From Cercozoa sp. M6MM (lineage: Eukaryota > Endomyxa: Ascetosporea): a DNA stretch of 64,000 nt. Location: the NCBI GenBank assembly GCA_040357565.1, contig JBDODJ010000020.1; one strand, written 5' to 3'. The notes under the pieces were generated by a model. That model searched no databases, was not told the origin of the DNA, and was given only the letters and a program-made list of their open reading frames with translations. Position numbers and translations under genes: made by a program. Positions 25,040-37,707 of this stretch are shown here, piece by piece (the stretch's first letter is position 1; every line of letters starts with the position of its first letter).

Positions 25040-28000
25040 CAAATCGAGAGTGTCGTCACGATGGGTCACGACAAAGTTGCGCACGAATTCGATGTTGAAC
25101 AGTCCGCGCGGATCGCGAATCTGCCGCTCCCTGACCCAACGGAAACAAGGTTCATCCCCTCTCTAGACAGTACACATTACAGTGGTTGTTACGACTCGAA
25201 TTGACTCGACTGAGGCGGTTGAAACTGCGACTTACCCGCCTGGGGGGGGGGGGGNNNNNNNNNNNNNNNNNNNNNNNNNNNNNNNNNNNNNNNNNNNNNN
25301 NNNNNNNNNNNNNNNNNNNNNNNNNNNNNNNNNNNNNNNNNNNNNNNNNNNNNNCCCTCCTCTTTATCCCTTACCACCCCCTTTACCCACCCTGAACCCC
25401 TTTACCCCCCCCCCCCCCTACCAAGGTGTCCTGCATGGCCTGTTCACGGGAGGCCAGTGTGTGCGACGGAATGTGAGTGGCGATCTCCAGCACCGCTCTC
25501 TATACGGTCAGAGTTTTACGGGCCTGTTTACCCCCCCGGTATACTACCCCCTACCTTGCCTCTGGTCGGTCCGAGCAGCGCCTTGCCAGGTGAGTTCATC
25601 AGTCGCACGTGCAGTGACACTCCATAAGAGGCCAGACTACAATGGTCCATTCGTACGGTACGTACAGTTGGACTGTACAGTTGTACAGTACAGTTGTACA
25701 GTACAGTGAGTGGTACCAGGCACCGTCGAAACGGGAGAAACGCTGCCGCTCAAAGTCGACGAGAATGTCGCCGAGTCGATCCAGCGGCACCGACACGTCC
25801 AAATTCGTGTAGCGACGCGACGCCGATGCCGTGCCGTTCTGTCCGCGCGGACGTAATCCTCCCCCTTGACCCCTTGGCCCCCTTAACTCAGACCTCAAGT
25901 GTAGAAAGGTACCAGGACAGTGTACTGGTAGCCACACGAGTTGAGATCGTCGCACAGCGAGGACATGCTGATGCGGTCGTAGTAACCCAAGGCAGGGAAA
26001 CTCCCGGCACCGAACAAGTAGGGCGACGTCAGCACCTGCGCCATGTAGGACGTCGTTGCTGCGGGGCAGGGGTAAGGGGGTAAACAGGGGGGTAAATAGG
26101 GGGGTAAACAGGGGGTAAAACCGCAAGACTGCGCCACGAAGGCCGCCGTGTCGTTTTGCGCGGCTACAATGGCATCGAACTGCTGCACCTCTGCCTGTCC
26201 AGTTGTACAGTCCACTAGTACAGTCCACTAGTGCAGTCCACTAGTACAGTCCACTAGTACAGTCCACTAGTACAGTCCAGTTGTACAGTCCACTAGTACA
26301 GTACAGTTGTACAGTACAGTTGTACCTCTCGATCGGCGACACTCTGCGGTGCAAAGAAGTAGTTCACTGCCGTGAGATCGCTCAGCGTCTTGTTGCGACT
26401 GGCCACTGCAGTGCCGAGTTATACCCCCCTAGTTCCCTTTACCCCCCTATTTACCCCCTACCCTACCCTAAGCCCTACCAGCAGCGGCAGCCTCGCCAAT
26501 CTTGTCGATGCAAAAAAGCACGAATTTGTGTTGTTCCGGGAACCAGTTGAACTGTCCGTTGGTACAGTCGGACTCGATCTAGTACACAGTTGTACAGACT
26601 CTGTCGTACTATGTGTACTACTGTATCGGATCAAGATCATTGTACCTGTTGAATCATACTGTCCAGCACTGTTGTCATTGTGTCGTTCGTGTACTCCAGT
26701 GTGTACCTGAGGGGGGAGGGGTTAGGGGGTAAACTAGGGGGCAAAACAGTTACGTTTGCGCAGTGGCGGCCTGTCGCCGTTCGATGCGCAGCGTCACCGA
26801 TGTCAGCACGCCGAGTGCGCCAAAGTTAACGGCGTGCTTTGAGGCACTCTGCTTCTGGTAGGTCTGCAACTGTCCTCACACACACTGTATCGTTACAAGC
26901 TGTACTAGGACTCAGTTTGGGTACATTTCCAATGCCATCGACGACGTTGAAAGCAGTCACCAGATCAGCTACTGTCGCTGCCTCTTTCAGCACCTATTGA
27001 TGCAGATAATACCGAATATTTATGGTACATTTGTATAGATATGGTAAGTGTATTATAAGTGTACACTGCCATGAGCGCCGGTAACAACTGCCCCACACCT
27101 GCACTCAGGTCATGTCAGTGTCCAGTAAAGTAGGTAGTAGATAGAGCAAGTGCTACGTCGACATGGCACTGAACATTGGACCGAACGGCAGCGAATAATT
27201 CGCCTGTCGCAGAACTGCCAAAACCTGCGCAACACAAGCGTTTTTCCAGTACAACTGTACAAACGGACAGTTTTGCGTCACTGCCGTGTACTGTACTGTA
27301 CCTGCGAAAGTGTAGTGCCGCAGCCTGCTGTCACCTCCATCGTTTCTGTGTTGATCTCGATCTGGCTCAAGTCTCCTGGGGGCAAGTTTTTATTTTACGT
27401 ATGCTAACAGAACCCCCTAGAGTACTAAAGCAGGCCACAATACCGGCGGGAGCATCATTGGGCAGTCGAATCAGCCACTTCTCGTGCGTGTCCAGGCGAC
27501 CCGGCAGTTGACTGTGAGTTCAGTTTTTAATAAAAAACAGCTGGACAAGCTCAAACTTTACGTACCGGTCTAAGGCATCCGGCTGCTCCGATGGGCACCA
27601 CGAAAACGTCGGCGCCATGCCTTCATTTCCATTTAAAATCAGAAGCTACACCTTGTAAGATTGAGTTTCAACGCTGAGTTACCACGAGCCATCGCCGAGA
27701 TTAAAGGCGCTCTTTCCTGTCGAGGTTGTTCATCCACTTCAGTTCGGGAAGCAGTTCTGGCAGCCACATAGAGACTAAATTACCATAGCGTAAGCTTCTT
27801 GGATGATAGCGATCACATCTGAAACGTTGCTCGGCTTGTAGACTCGGTCAACTGCACCAAGGTGAAACGATCATAAATTAAAATTAAGTTAATAAACCCT
27901 GCAAAAGAAGAATGAATAATTCCTCAAGATAAATTTTACCCCGGCAAGAACTCCACTGACGCACGTAAGGGTGCACGACGGTATCGGTCATGTAAGCTAC

Positions 28001-28111
28001 CGAGGCGACGACCAAAGCCTGTCCGACAAACCCCACCCGTTGAAGCTGTCCTCTTTGGGAGGCTGTTCCACCAAAACGCGTATGTACCAAGAAGACGAGT
28101 GCCGGTTGCAT
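25040..28111 (-). CDS. FAD-linked sugar-1,4-lactone oxidase-like protein (GULO/ALO type), with a signal sequence
   Basis: This family oxidises aldonolactones (gulono-, arabinono-) with bound FAD, often the last step of ascorbate or erythroascorbate synthesis. The start joins MQPALVFL to ALVVASVAYMTDTVVHPYV, a hydrophobic signal sequence (ATG 28109-28111). Next come WSSCRG, then VDRVYKPSNVSDVIAIIQEA (FAD-binding entry), FSWCPSEQPDAL, LDTHEKWLIRLPNDAPAG, DLSQIEINTETMEVTAGCGT, QVLAVLRQANYSLPFGPMF, CGAVVTGAHGS (family G-x-x-x-T-G-x-H-G-S), VNFGALGVLTSVTLRIE, NGQFNWFPEQHKFVLFCIDK, VPLDRLGDILVDFE, VRLMNSPGKALLGPTRG, LEIATHIPSHTLASREQAM, and finally RQIRDPRGLFNIEFVRNF. The order matches the family. 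A 100-base gap (25255-25354) interrupts it and the final exon is not placed. Several introns begin GTACAGT. Confidence 0.75.
25255..25354. other. 100-base assembly gap inside the lactone oxidase gene
   Basis: Exactly 100 N, flanked by a poly-G run on the left and C-rich sequence on the right. The round number marks a scaffold gap of unknown size. Exons of the oxidase C-terminus could be missing here. Confidence 0.95.
26203..26327. repeat. Minisatellite of a 13-base unit (CAGTCCACTAGTA)
   Basis: Six or more copies, some with GTGCAG or with the related unit CAGTTGTACAGTA mixed in, fill an intron of the lactone oxidase. The related sequence TTGTACAGTACAG also repeats at 25674-25707. Confidence 0.9.
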
Positions 28112-28577
28112 GTTTCGACTGAAAAGGACCCTCGACTGTGAGTTCCTGTTGGGTCCCAGAAACAGAACAAAAAAAAAAACAATGCTTTGGTCCAACCTGG
28201 GACTGGCACACGCAAGTCACTAGGTCGCGTGCATCCTTACCTAGACTTAAGTGCGACTGCTGCGAATAGTGACCAAACTGAAGAAAGTCAAAACACGTGC
28301 GAAAAAGATCCACAGCCGCGAAAAAGAGCGAGCACGGTTTTGGGTCGCCCAGTGGTCAGTGAACGATCATTCAGTGTTGGTGACCGATCACAGGCCACTG
28401 TACAGTCGACCCAGTGGTCTCAGTGATTACTCGCGATCATCCAGTCGACTCACCCCGGACAGAACTGGGCGACAGCGTTCTGCACTTTCCGATACTAAGT
28501 TTACCCTCAAAGATGTGCTCGTGCACTAAGTTACAACAGAAACTTAACAGCGGTGCAGACATCCTGTTCAGTTCAAT

Positions 28578-30520
28578 TCAACGCGGCATCGGCGAAGACG
28601 CGACTTCAGGCCAGCCCTCCGGCATCCAGATGCAACGCTCACTCGCCTCACTAGACTCAAACGTACAATGCCACCTGTATCATGAGTGCAGTACATATAC
28701 CTGGCAACCGGGAAGTAGTGCTGCTGCATCATGCCGCTCACGGCGTCGCTGTCTTCGGCTGCTTTGTTCAGTTGGTAAATTTATATTCCTCGTTCTGGAA
28801 TAAAGTGAAAAGAAACTAAAGAAAGTTCTTACGATCGGTCTCTGTGTATTCGCTGTACTCGACAGTGTAGTGCAGGCGAACCTGTGTATGTTCAGTTCAG
28901 TCAAGACACACACTAAAAAGAGAAAAGCTAGGGTGAAACTGACACTCGGGAAACTCGGCAAATTCAGTGTGTACTGAGCGAGCCACGGCAAGCCCTGCAT
29001 CGTCGTACTGTTCATTAGTCAAGTAATGCATCAACACTGGAACACAGTCAAGCTGCAGCCTGCAGTTGAACTGAGTACAGATGGACGGAGCCAGAGAAGC
29101 GGTGGTCGAACGGCTCGTCGCTTTGCAGCAGCATCATCGAACTGATTCTACAAGTGTGTGGTTGCAGGTTTATCGTGGACTGCATTATCGCCGACCAAAT
29201 GCTTCACTTACAACGGATCATCGGCGTGCAGCTCACCGACACTGGCCTGGCGCCAGTCGGAAGCTGTGAAGGACCACTCGAACTCGGAGCACGTGTCGTC
29301 GTCGCCACATGGAGTATCACCTGGGAGTACAGTGTGTATTTACTGTGTTTCAATCGCAGGTCTGAGATTGGAGGCACCGACGTGATCAGCACGACGAGCA
29401 GCTTCACTGCAGAAGTTAAACTAAACAGAAGCACACATAAATACAGCTGCCTCAGTGGTAAAATTTCAGAATCAACCGGCAAGTCGCAAGGGTAACGCGG
29501 CAGACCTCGTTTGAGGTGGTAAGCCTGCATTAATACAGTAAACACACACACATTATTACTGCATTAATACAGAATAATAAATGTCTGTGTAAGTGCTACA
29601 GTACCGCAGGAGAATGTTGTGCGAGTCCTTCAGTAAAAAACACACACATCGGGGCCACATTTATCCAGTTTTACTGTATCTCTCGACGGTTTAAATACTG
29701 CACTGTCGTCCATGAGCGTAGTCGGTTGTGAGAGCAACCACTCCAACACCACGCGACAGACACGTGTCCTTCAAAACACAGCCAGGTGCAACATGTACAG
29801 CACTGAGAACAAAGCTAATAAATACAGCAGACTGATAGGCGCAGATGTCGTTGACCTGCCCACAAAAAGTTCTGTTACACTAGAATTCCGCAAAGAGTGG
29901 AGTAAAACCATGTAGGTGCGGCGTGTCTGGTTTCGACTGTTCGGCGTGTCCCAATGGAGATCGGCGACGTACCTAAATGGAGGCAACTTCATTGCTTTAA
30001 ACTGCAACAAGAACTAAAAACAGATAGAACTGTACCACTGGTCACGAGTGCCCGCAACACGATCTTGATCGGAAGCGCGCATGGCAGTGTCCCAGTCGTA
30101 GCTGAGCGCATGTTTTGCTGGATTTAACTCAGCCATGAACTGCATGGAACGTAAGAGAATTTACGAATGCACGGCATTGAAGGTTACGTTGTTAAAACCG
30201 CGCATCACTGTGTCACACAACGACATGTCGCCGTCGGCAGCTGCAGGTACAGGGGGCAAATTCAATTCATTCTCGCTCCTGAAAACTGAAAGTAAGCAAA
30301 CTGACCGTCTTCATCACACGTCTGAACAAACGTAAAATCTGGAAAATGCAGTATAGAGGTTTTTTGTTAGTTTGGTTGTACAATGTGCGTGTGCTCCTTG
30401 TACGACGCCACACTCGAGTACTCGGGCATCGATTGCGCCTGCCGATGGCCGTATTTTCAACAACAGTTTTTGTGCATATGACAAGGTGAACTTTCATTGA
30501 AGGTCCAAGGTACCGCAACT
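28578..30520 (-). CDS. Multi-exon protein of unknown function, probably extracytoplasmic
   Basis: I do not recognise this gene. Exons that read well, in sense order, are MPEYSSVASYKEHTH (about 30432-30388), TCDEDGQF, DGDMSLCDTVMRGFNN, FMAELNPAKHALSYDWDTAM (about 30140), ADLHWDTPNSRNQTRRTYM (about 29965), a stretch near 29530 (HLKRGLPRYPCDLPVDSEIL), DTPCGDDDTCSEFEWSFTAS (about 29320), DEPFDHRFSGSVHLYSVQLQ, LDCVPVLMHYLTNEQ with YDDAGLAVARSVHTEFAE (about 29055-28960), VRLHYTVEYSEYTETDR, LNKAAEDSDAVSGMMQQHYF, and a last exon with ERCIWMPEGWPEVASSPMPR and TGA at 28578. The scattered Cys and Trp residues would suit a secreted or surface protein. The start is not fixed. Confidence 0.45.
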
Positions 30521-30790
30521 TGCACCGCTACAGCCAGGAGCAACCACATAGTAGCAAGAAACAGCTCTTAAAGTCAGTTGAGCAGACAAAAAGAATAGTG
30601 AAACGGAAAGTGACGTGGCTGGCATGCCAGGATTGTTTGCTTGACCCTGCTGTCAGGATGGTTGGTAGTCGAATACAGACAATACTGTCTATAGTTAGAG
30701 ACGTCAGCGCGCACGGATCAGCAGATAGATATCCTTCGTGTTCATTGTTCCAAGGCATTAGTGTAGGTGACGAAGTTAGGTGTGCTTCCG

Positions 30791-32728
30791 ATGCGACTTC
30801 TGGCTGCGCTGTTCGTTCTGTGTCTTGCGATTTCGGTTCGTTCCAGCCGCAGAAATCCTCACCTTAGTAAAACTGTCAGCTAACAGAGTTACTCTATGTT
30901 TTTGAGAGTGTAGACCAAGGCCGAAGCAGTCAAAAAGGCCGAGAAGAGACCGTCGCTGTGGCGTCGTTTGCGCAATACTGTCACTGGCAGCAAGCGAGAT
31001 GATGACAGTACTCAGCAGCATGTGCACGAGGTATACACCACCGCAACTTTATTGAGCTCTTTTCATACGAGAAGTCGTCGTTTGTTTAGATGCGACTGGA
31101 GTACCCAGTTGCAGCAATTCCACTGTCTGTTCCAGGCAACATCTACACTGGAACCGAACTGGGCAAGGTGGCTTTCGACATTCAAACCGTCTTGTCGAGT
31201 GTGTTCACCGAATTGGGTACAGTACAACAGAAAACTAGAGAAACTAGTTGTCTGTGTATCGTATTGTATATTTCTGTCTCATGACTTAGATCCGACTGAA
31301 ATTAATACACTCAATCGCAACTGCGCCATGATCGGGTACAGTGCCGGTTTCGGATGCTATCGTTGCTAACTGGCAGTTTGGTCCGTCATATTGTTAACTG
31401 ACAGGACTGGAGGCTTCGGTCAGGTAGTGCTGCCACTCGACGCACTGCCCGAGTGGCTATTGCTTCGACTGGTCAGTTTTGCTTTTGACCAAACTGAGTA
31501 CAAAAACAAGTCTTGTAGAGCGTGCTGGAGACGCCAAATGTCGCACAAGAACAGCAGTAAGCTGTTTAACCTTCAAGCAAGTTAGTTTCTTACTCAGTTC
31601 TTGTTGTTGGCACCAGAGTGGTCGTCAAAATTATCACAAGCCAACGCAGTTTTGATCAAGAGTTGAGAGCATTGCAGTACATCATGCACCTTGGCAGTGG
31701 TAGATTACAGATGAAAACCCAACTGAACTGCAAAAAGCTGTATTTGAGACTTGAGAAGGCGACCCAGCAACGAACAATCTGCTGCCAGTGCTTGGAATGA
31801 CACGTGGAAACGAGCCCGGATACCCGAGTGCCCTCGTGTATCCCTACCTTTCGGGAGGTTCGTGTACGTTGGTGTCTCTATCGTTCAAACAAAGCGGTCG
31901 TAGGGTGGAAGTTTCTTGCAGTGCACGATGCTTTGGCTTCTAATGCCAAGTTCTTCATTTCGCACGTCGGCCAACTCACCTTGCAGGTCAGTCAAAGCTG
32001 TGATTTGCGTCGATCTGAATTGAATGACTAATTGCTACTGTGAAGGGCATTCGATTAATGCGTGAAATCACCCATGGGGTTATTGCACTGCACGCCAAGG
32101 GTCTCGTGCATCGCGACATCAAGGAAGCCAACGTGGTGCTGTCGCGAGATTTCTCAGACGCGCGACTGATCGACTACGGAGTGACTGTGCCGCAGGGCTC
32201 GTCCAACACTGTGGCCGGCGCATTCTCCTACTGGCCGCCCGAGTTGTTCCCCCGCTGGGAAGACGGGCAGCCGCACGCGTAAAATGAACTTTCTTTGACT
32301 GAGTCAGACAGTATTCAGTTGTTTTTCCTGGAACTGGTTTAAAACTGAGTTTGTGTAGTGCACAAGTGACACAAGACGTGTATGCACTCGGAGTGGTCAT
32401 GTACAACATTCTCGTTGGCGTTCCTGCTTCCTTCGGTTCGCCCGGGGCGTACGGTACGAAAATTGTATCCAGTATATACTAACTGAAACTAAACTGAAAG
32501 CAAGATTTGCGACCGGAATCCGATCGATTTTCAGACCAACTGAGCGTGTGGAAGACGGAAGGACGCCTCGAAGCGTTGGCGCCAGTCCTGCATCAGTTTG
32601 ACACTGAAACACAGCGGGTGTTGACTCACATGTTGACACGTCAAGTGCACATCCGCGCGGAGCAGGCCGCAAATCACGTAGCTTTCTCCAAATTGCTTTT
32701 CGACTTTACTCACTCTGCTTTTGGGTAG
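30791..32728 (+). CDS. Secreted or organelle-targeted protein kinase with a signal peptide
   Basis: A serine/threonine-type kinase fold behind a classic signal peptide, MRLLAALFVLCLAISVRSSR (ATG 30791). A basic stretch follows (KKAEKRPSLWRRLRNTVTG), then MRLEYPVAAIPLSVPGNIYT. The glycine loop is made by splicing: MIGTGGFGQVVLPLDALPEW. The ATP-binding Lys is in VVVKIITSQRSFDQELRALQ, with the alpha-C Glu downstream. Then LGMTRGNEPGYPSALVYPYL, ISHVGQLTLQ, and the catalytic loop GLVHRDIKEANVVLS (HRD at 32109). The metal-binding DFG is DYG (LIDYGVT, 32172-32180), and APE is PPE (SYWPPELFPRW). The C-lobe ends FSKLLFDFTHSAFG, TAG or TGA near 32728. All key residues are present, so it should be active. 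Signal peptide plus an Arg-rich N-terminus recalls rhoptry-type kinases of apicomplexans, but family membership is not shown. Confidence 0.75.
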
Positions 32729-33464
32729 TTCGAGATGGCTCGTGCATGGCTTGACAAATGCGAACAGCAACTGGTGCCCTTGTGTTCAGTTTCATTTGAT
32801 TTGCGTACTGTGCTGTAAATTTATTACACATTGTGTTATTTTTGTGATGTTGAGGCAGCTGCAGCCACAGCAGGCGGAGGTCAGTTACTCTGTCTCGCAG
32901 GTACACTGAAGCACCTCTGCCTGCTCGGTGTGTCCGGTAGTTGTTCAACTGTAGCCTCTCTCTTGTGACTCCTCCGATGATGATGTACAGTACTTTATTA
33001 AGTTGCTGTAACCACTAGATATGCTGTATATTAGGTTTAACGCCTACGCTATATAGGAAGCTCCATCACCCACGAACAGCGACGCATTCTTTTTTTAAAT
33101 TCACGGCTTTATACTGAGAGGACTCACTGTCTTTGACTGGGAGGCAATGTACATTACCTAAACCAACCCAGTTCATTTGCAAGCCAGCGTTTTAACCAAA
33201 AGTGCTGCAGAAACAGTTGGAGTATAAACAGCGTCGCAGAGCCGCGTCTAGAAAACTACTGTCCTTGACTGGAAGATTAAGTTTATGTAAATACTGTATC
33301 TCAGCGTCGATGGCGACGTTTAAGTCGCGAAAAGCGGTCCGAATGACTGCGATTTAGTGCTTCAAATGACTCGACAGAGTCGACGCTGCGACTGCTTTCA
33401 GAGAGACTTGAGAACTCCTAAAAAACCAGAAATTGATACAGCTTCCTGTCACTTTGGCCACCAC
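32729..33464. other. Intergenic region between convergent genes; nothing seen
   Basis: Between the kinase (+) and the EGF membrane protein (-), which converge. I find no exon, RNA gene or notable repeat. Confidence 0.5.
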
Positions 33465-36400
33465 TTAAAAGTGAGAGATATGGGATACAATGGGTATCTT
33501 CGCAATATTGACTGCACTGCGCGAGCGTGATCTCGAGGGCCGACGTGAAAGCTTGCCAGCGCTGCTTCTGCTCCGTGTACTTTCAGAGAAGTAACTGGCG
33601 CTGTCGTCACTGCTACTGTAGCTATCGCTGCTCCATGTGTCGGATGTATGCGTTGATGTGCTGTAACTGCGCCTTTCGCCTCCTATGTGTGAGCATCGTA
33701 CACAGTACGGGTAGGGAAACCTCGCATGGGAGGGTACCTCCACGCTGGGAGTAACTGTGAGTGTCTTCGTCTCGGTGCGCGTCGCGCAAGCGTCTCACAC
33801 GCACATTAGTGCCGTAGCGACGCTCAGGTGGTGGATCGATTGTTGGAACGGTGCTGTCCCGGTAGCTGGGAACACTGCCGCTGCAGCCACTCCCTGAAGC
33901 AGGTCGCAGAGACCGTACTTCCTTAAACTGAAACTGGAAGGAGAAGCTACCATGCGATTCTTCGAAAGAGGACACACTGCTCGATGGTGACTTGGGAGGA
34001 AGGACCTGATCGCCCGGTGCGATGCCCTGAAGGGCAACTTGTGACACGGTGCGTTTCTTGGTGCTTTCGCTCTTCTTTGACGCTGCACGTGTCGGAACCG
34101 ATCGCGACGAACTCACTTCAGGCGATCGAACACTCGGCGATTTTTCGCGCCGTTTCTTTTTCGACTTCTTGGCGCGCTCGGTCTTCTCTAGAAGCGACGC
34201 TGCCTTTTTCTCTGTTATCGGGAGGGTTAGTTCTACTCCACTCTAGACTAGAAGAAACTGGAGTACTTCTGCGATGCCCAAAAATGCCGCAGCAGCAGCA
34301 CAGCAGGCAGAGTAGCAACACGACTCCACATGCTGCAGCGAGGTAAATTACATCCTTCTCCGTGTCGCGCCCGGTGTCGATTTCAATGTCTTCGCCGACG
34401 ACAAAGTTCGTGTACTCCGCTATCTACTCAAGGGAGTTGAGGACACTAATTTAATCGAAAAGATGCGGAGAAGCACACCGAGATAGCTTTGACCTCGCCG
34501 GTGAACTGCGAAGTGTCGCGTCGCGTTTCGATATCGTTTTTGATGGCATCACGCAGTATCTGCACCCCAACTGATAAGAAAAACGACTGACCCCAACTGA
34601 AAGAACAGAGCTGGCTACGTCAAGTTGCTTCGCTGCCGAAGCTCCCGTGACCGCGAGTGCATGCCACAGATTCGCCGGATCATCGCCTCCAGTCAGTTGG
34701 AACAGACGTCGGTCCTGGCACAGCGTCTGGTCTTGAGTTCGCAGCAGTGGCAGCGTGCGCAGTGTGCTTTCTCTGAATAAACAAAAATCCAACAGTCGCA
34801 GATCCGAATGAAAATTGGTGGACGAGAGGGCGGAGAATGAAAAATACGGGAATGATTCTTGAGTTGCGCCCGCATTGGCAGCCGCTCTACGAATGCAGCT
34901 TTAGTTTACTTTTACAGAGTACAGTTAGCAACAGCAGCTTACGCCAAGATCGATGTGCGAATGGTCGTCAGAACTGCGGCAAACTGGGCAGCAATTGCGC
35001 TGCCTTGTGCCTGTAGGGATTGGAGCATTGAGGAAAGTTGAAAGGAGTTGCAAGCTACCTGCAAAGTGCTGGAGGACAGGGCCAAGCATTCGCCCGGAGT
35101 GAAACCACCGCTTGGAAACTCTTGCTGCAGTTGCGAGTTAGTTCGCCGAATGCCGAGCAGTGCCAGTCTAAAGCAGTTGCAGCAGGTATTTACCAGATAG
35201 CTGATCCCAGTTAAAAGGACAGTTTAATACACCTGTCGCCTCGTGTCTCCGAGTAACACAACTGCTGCTGTAGGCAGAGACCACTTCGAGTTGCTGCATT
35301 TACACAAATGAATTGAGGCAGTCTTTGGTGAGGACTGAAGAAAGGTACCGTTCACAGTCGAGCCGCCGAAGGAAGTGCTTCCGGCAGCAGCTTCGCACGC
35401 GGCGAACTCGGTCGAAATTTCGCACGCTGCGTCGCCAGTCACTGCTTGTGTTCCACTGCATAGTTTCATCAGTTCTTTTCTTCAGTCATGATAATTTAAA
35501 TGGAAACAAGAGTTTACGTTCTGGTGGTACACAGACGGCCTTCCCAACCAGTGTCGCAGCGACAAGTACCCGTGATGGTGCAGACGCCATTTCCTAGTAT
35601 CAGAAAGACAAGTTGAAGGCTCAAGAAAGGAGAGAACGAGGTATGCATGCACACCGCTGCACTGGACTCCATCGGCATTGGCGGCATCGTTCACTCCGCA
35701 TTCGACACTGCTCAAGACCACACCCGAAAGTAGCACTATTGTTCAGTTACAGTTTAGTTGACAATTACGTCTGCACTCCGAGAGCTTGATAGTCGAGCTG
35801 ACAGTTCTCGCCTCCAAAGTTGCGTTTGCTGCAAAGAACAAAGCTTCTGACAGACTGTACTAGTTGCACACATCGTTTAGTACCAAAAACAACGGCCGTC
35901 GCCATCGCAACTGCCATCGAGGATACCGGCCGTGTTGATCGGACAAGGACATGGCATGCACGTTGTTGTTGTGTTCGATACTAACTCAGCCAGAATATAT
36001 GCCGTCTAATACACGATGCGTAAGGGGTGCTTACCTCGCGCAAAATACGTTGGTTTGCACGTGTCGCATCCAGGTAGCATTTGGCCTGGTAAGTTCCAAC
36101 AAAGTCAAAAGGAAGCAAAGATAAAGGGCTCGTGTATTTACCTGTGCTGGTGCACTGGCAGACACGCAACGAAGGAGGGTTCTACTTGGAGGATTTTGTT
36201 TTAATTGATAAGCCAAACCGTACAGAAATTCGAGCAAGTGAAAACCGTTGGCAGGGCGACATCGCTTGGAGCGGGTGCACATTCCTAAACCACATCATCC
36301 TTTCACAACAGCAGCTTTGCTGTGATAGTTTTGTTTCAACTGTACAGTACCTGCCCTGCAGCCACGTCACACTGCGCGGAACTGTCGCAGAAGCGCAGAT

Positions 36401-37222
36401 CAGACGTGTCGCAACTGACTGTACTTTTTTGCGGTCAATGATTGCAAAGCAAATTGTTCTTGAAAGTGTACTGATGGAAGTCCAGGCTCGAACTGCCGTG
36501 TTGCAGGTGTACTCTCCAATGCCTCCTCCAGTACAGTTGACGACTCTCTAAAAATAGGGTATTTTATGTGTGTTACAGAGCAGGCTTCAGTATAAATTTC
36601 ACAGTTGTGAATGGCCGTGGACTCAGCAAGGAAACTCCAACACCAGCAATGTTGCTATCACTCCTCAAGTCGGCCTGCGATATGCGTAAGCAACCAAGGA
36701 GTGACAGAGAAAGGTACATTCAGCTACATGTACCAACGGGCACTGCTGCGACGCGCAAGCACTGCCTGAGTAGCCGGCGAAACATCGACACCCGACGGGA
36801 GAGGCGCTGCAGCCTTAAAAAGTGAAGTATCTGTGTTAGTGTGTAAAAGCGAACTCACGCGTCACAAACGCCGCCTCCGTTGCACTGGTATCCTTGCTGA
36901 GCCAAGCAGACAATATGATCTGTAAAACGACCATCTACACCATTAAAACACCGCAGTTTACCGAATTCAACGGGCATGTCGTTGTGTCGACTTCTAAAGC
37001 TGTCCAGTTCTGAGCACACGTGTTGCCGCGAAACGGGTCACGGCACTGACAAAGCCCACTGTCGGGGTGACAACTGAAACCAGAAACATAATTTAAAACA
37101 GAGCAGTTTCTACTAACAATATATGGCAAAAACAAACTGATCATAAAAGTGAGGGTACACTCGAGTTGCAGGGTCTGGACCGCGTCCAAGAATGCAACTG
37201 CAGTTGAAACTGACACTCAGCA
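33465..37222 (-). CDS. Type I membrane protein with EGF/laminin-EGF-like modules and a basic cytoplasmic tail
   Basis: Probably a surface adhesion or receptor-like protein; the ligand is unknown. From the N-terminal side: CHPDSGLCQCRDPFRGNTC (about 37070), GYQCNGGGVCDA, CFAGYSGSACASQQCPL (about 36785), DLRFCDSSAQCDV, PGCDTCKPTYFAR (about 36065), CPCPINTAGILDGSCDGD with GRCFC, RNFGGENCQLDYQ (about 35820), and NGVCTITGTCRCDTGWEGRL (about 35590): EGF and laminin-EGF spacing. A Cys-poor stalk follows (QLQQEFPSGGFTPGECLALS; LFQLTGGDDPANLWHALAVT). One membrane segment is VIYLAAACGVVLLLCLLCCC (about 34345). The cytoplasmic side is Lys/Ser-rich (KKSKKKRREKSPSVRSP) and ends in Ser/Arg repeats and a stop at 33465. 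The start and signal peptide are not located with confidence; MLSVSFNCSCILG at 37222 is one candidate. Confidence 0.65.
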
Positions 37223-37707
37223 TTTCAAACCCTTAGCGTCAGTACATTTAAACTCATAATCTCGAAGATTTCTCGTCCAATGAGAGTCCGAAAGCGACAA
37301 ACTCCGAGCTCGAGCATCTTTTTAATTCTCGGCCGAGCTACCACGACTGGGCGAATACTAAATTTTAAACAGGCAACTGACGGGAACTATTGAAAACGGG
37401 CCTGTGTTTCTCGTCGCTGGTCGCCTTAGCACAGACACTAACACGGTCCCTTGCAGTCTAATTGGTTTGATGCGTTTCCCACCCCGGAGGCATCAGTTTG
37501 TGAGTAAAAATATACTGCGTGAACTACTAGTTCAGGGATGTGAGTGCCCGAGCGCGGGCTACGGTCGAGCAGATCTGAAGGTTGCGTCTTTTTAACTGAC
37601 GTAACGGCAGCCTAGCAACGAAAACGGTCGGCCGTGCGTCGGCGTGGAAATCGGGTAGACGTCATTGTGACTCGGGTACTTGCAGGTACTTGCAGTGGCG
37701 CGAAAAT
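37223..37707. other. Intergenic region upstream of the EGF membrane protein
   Basis: A missing 5' exon (signal peptide) of the EGF protein may lie here. I see no other gene. Confidence 0.4.
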
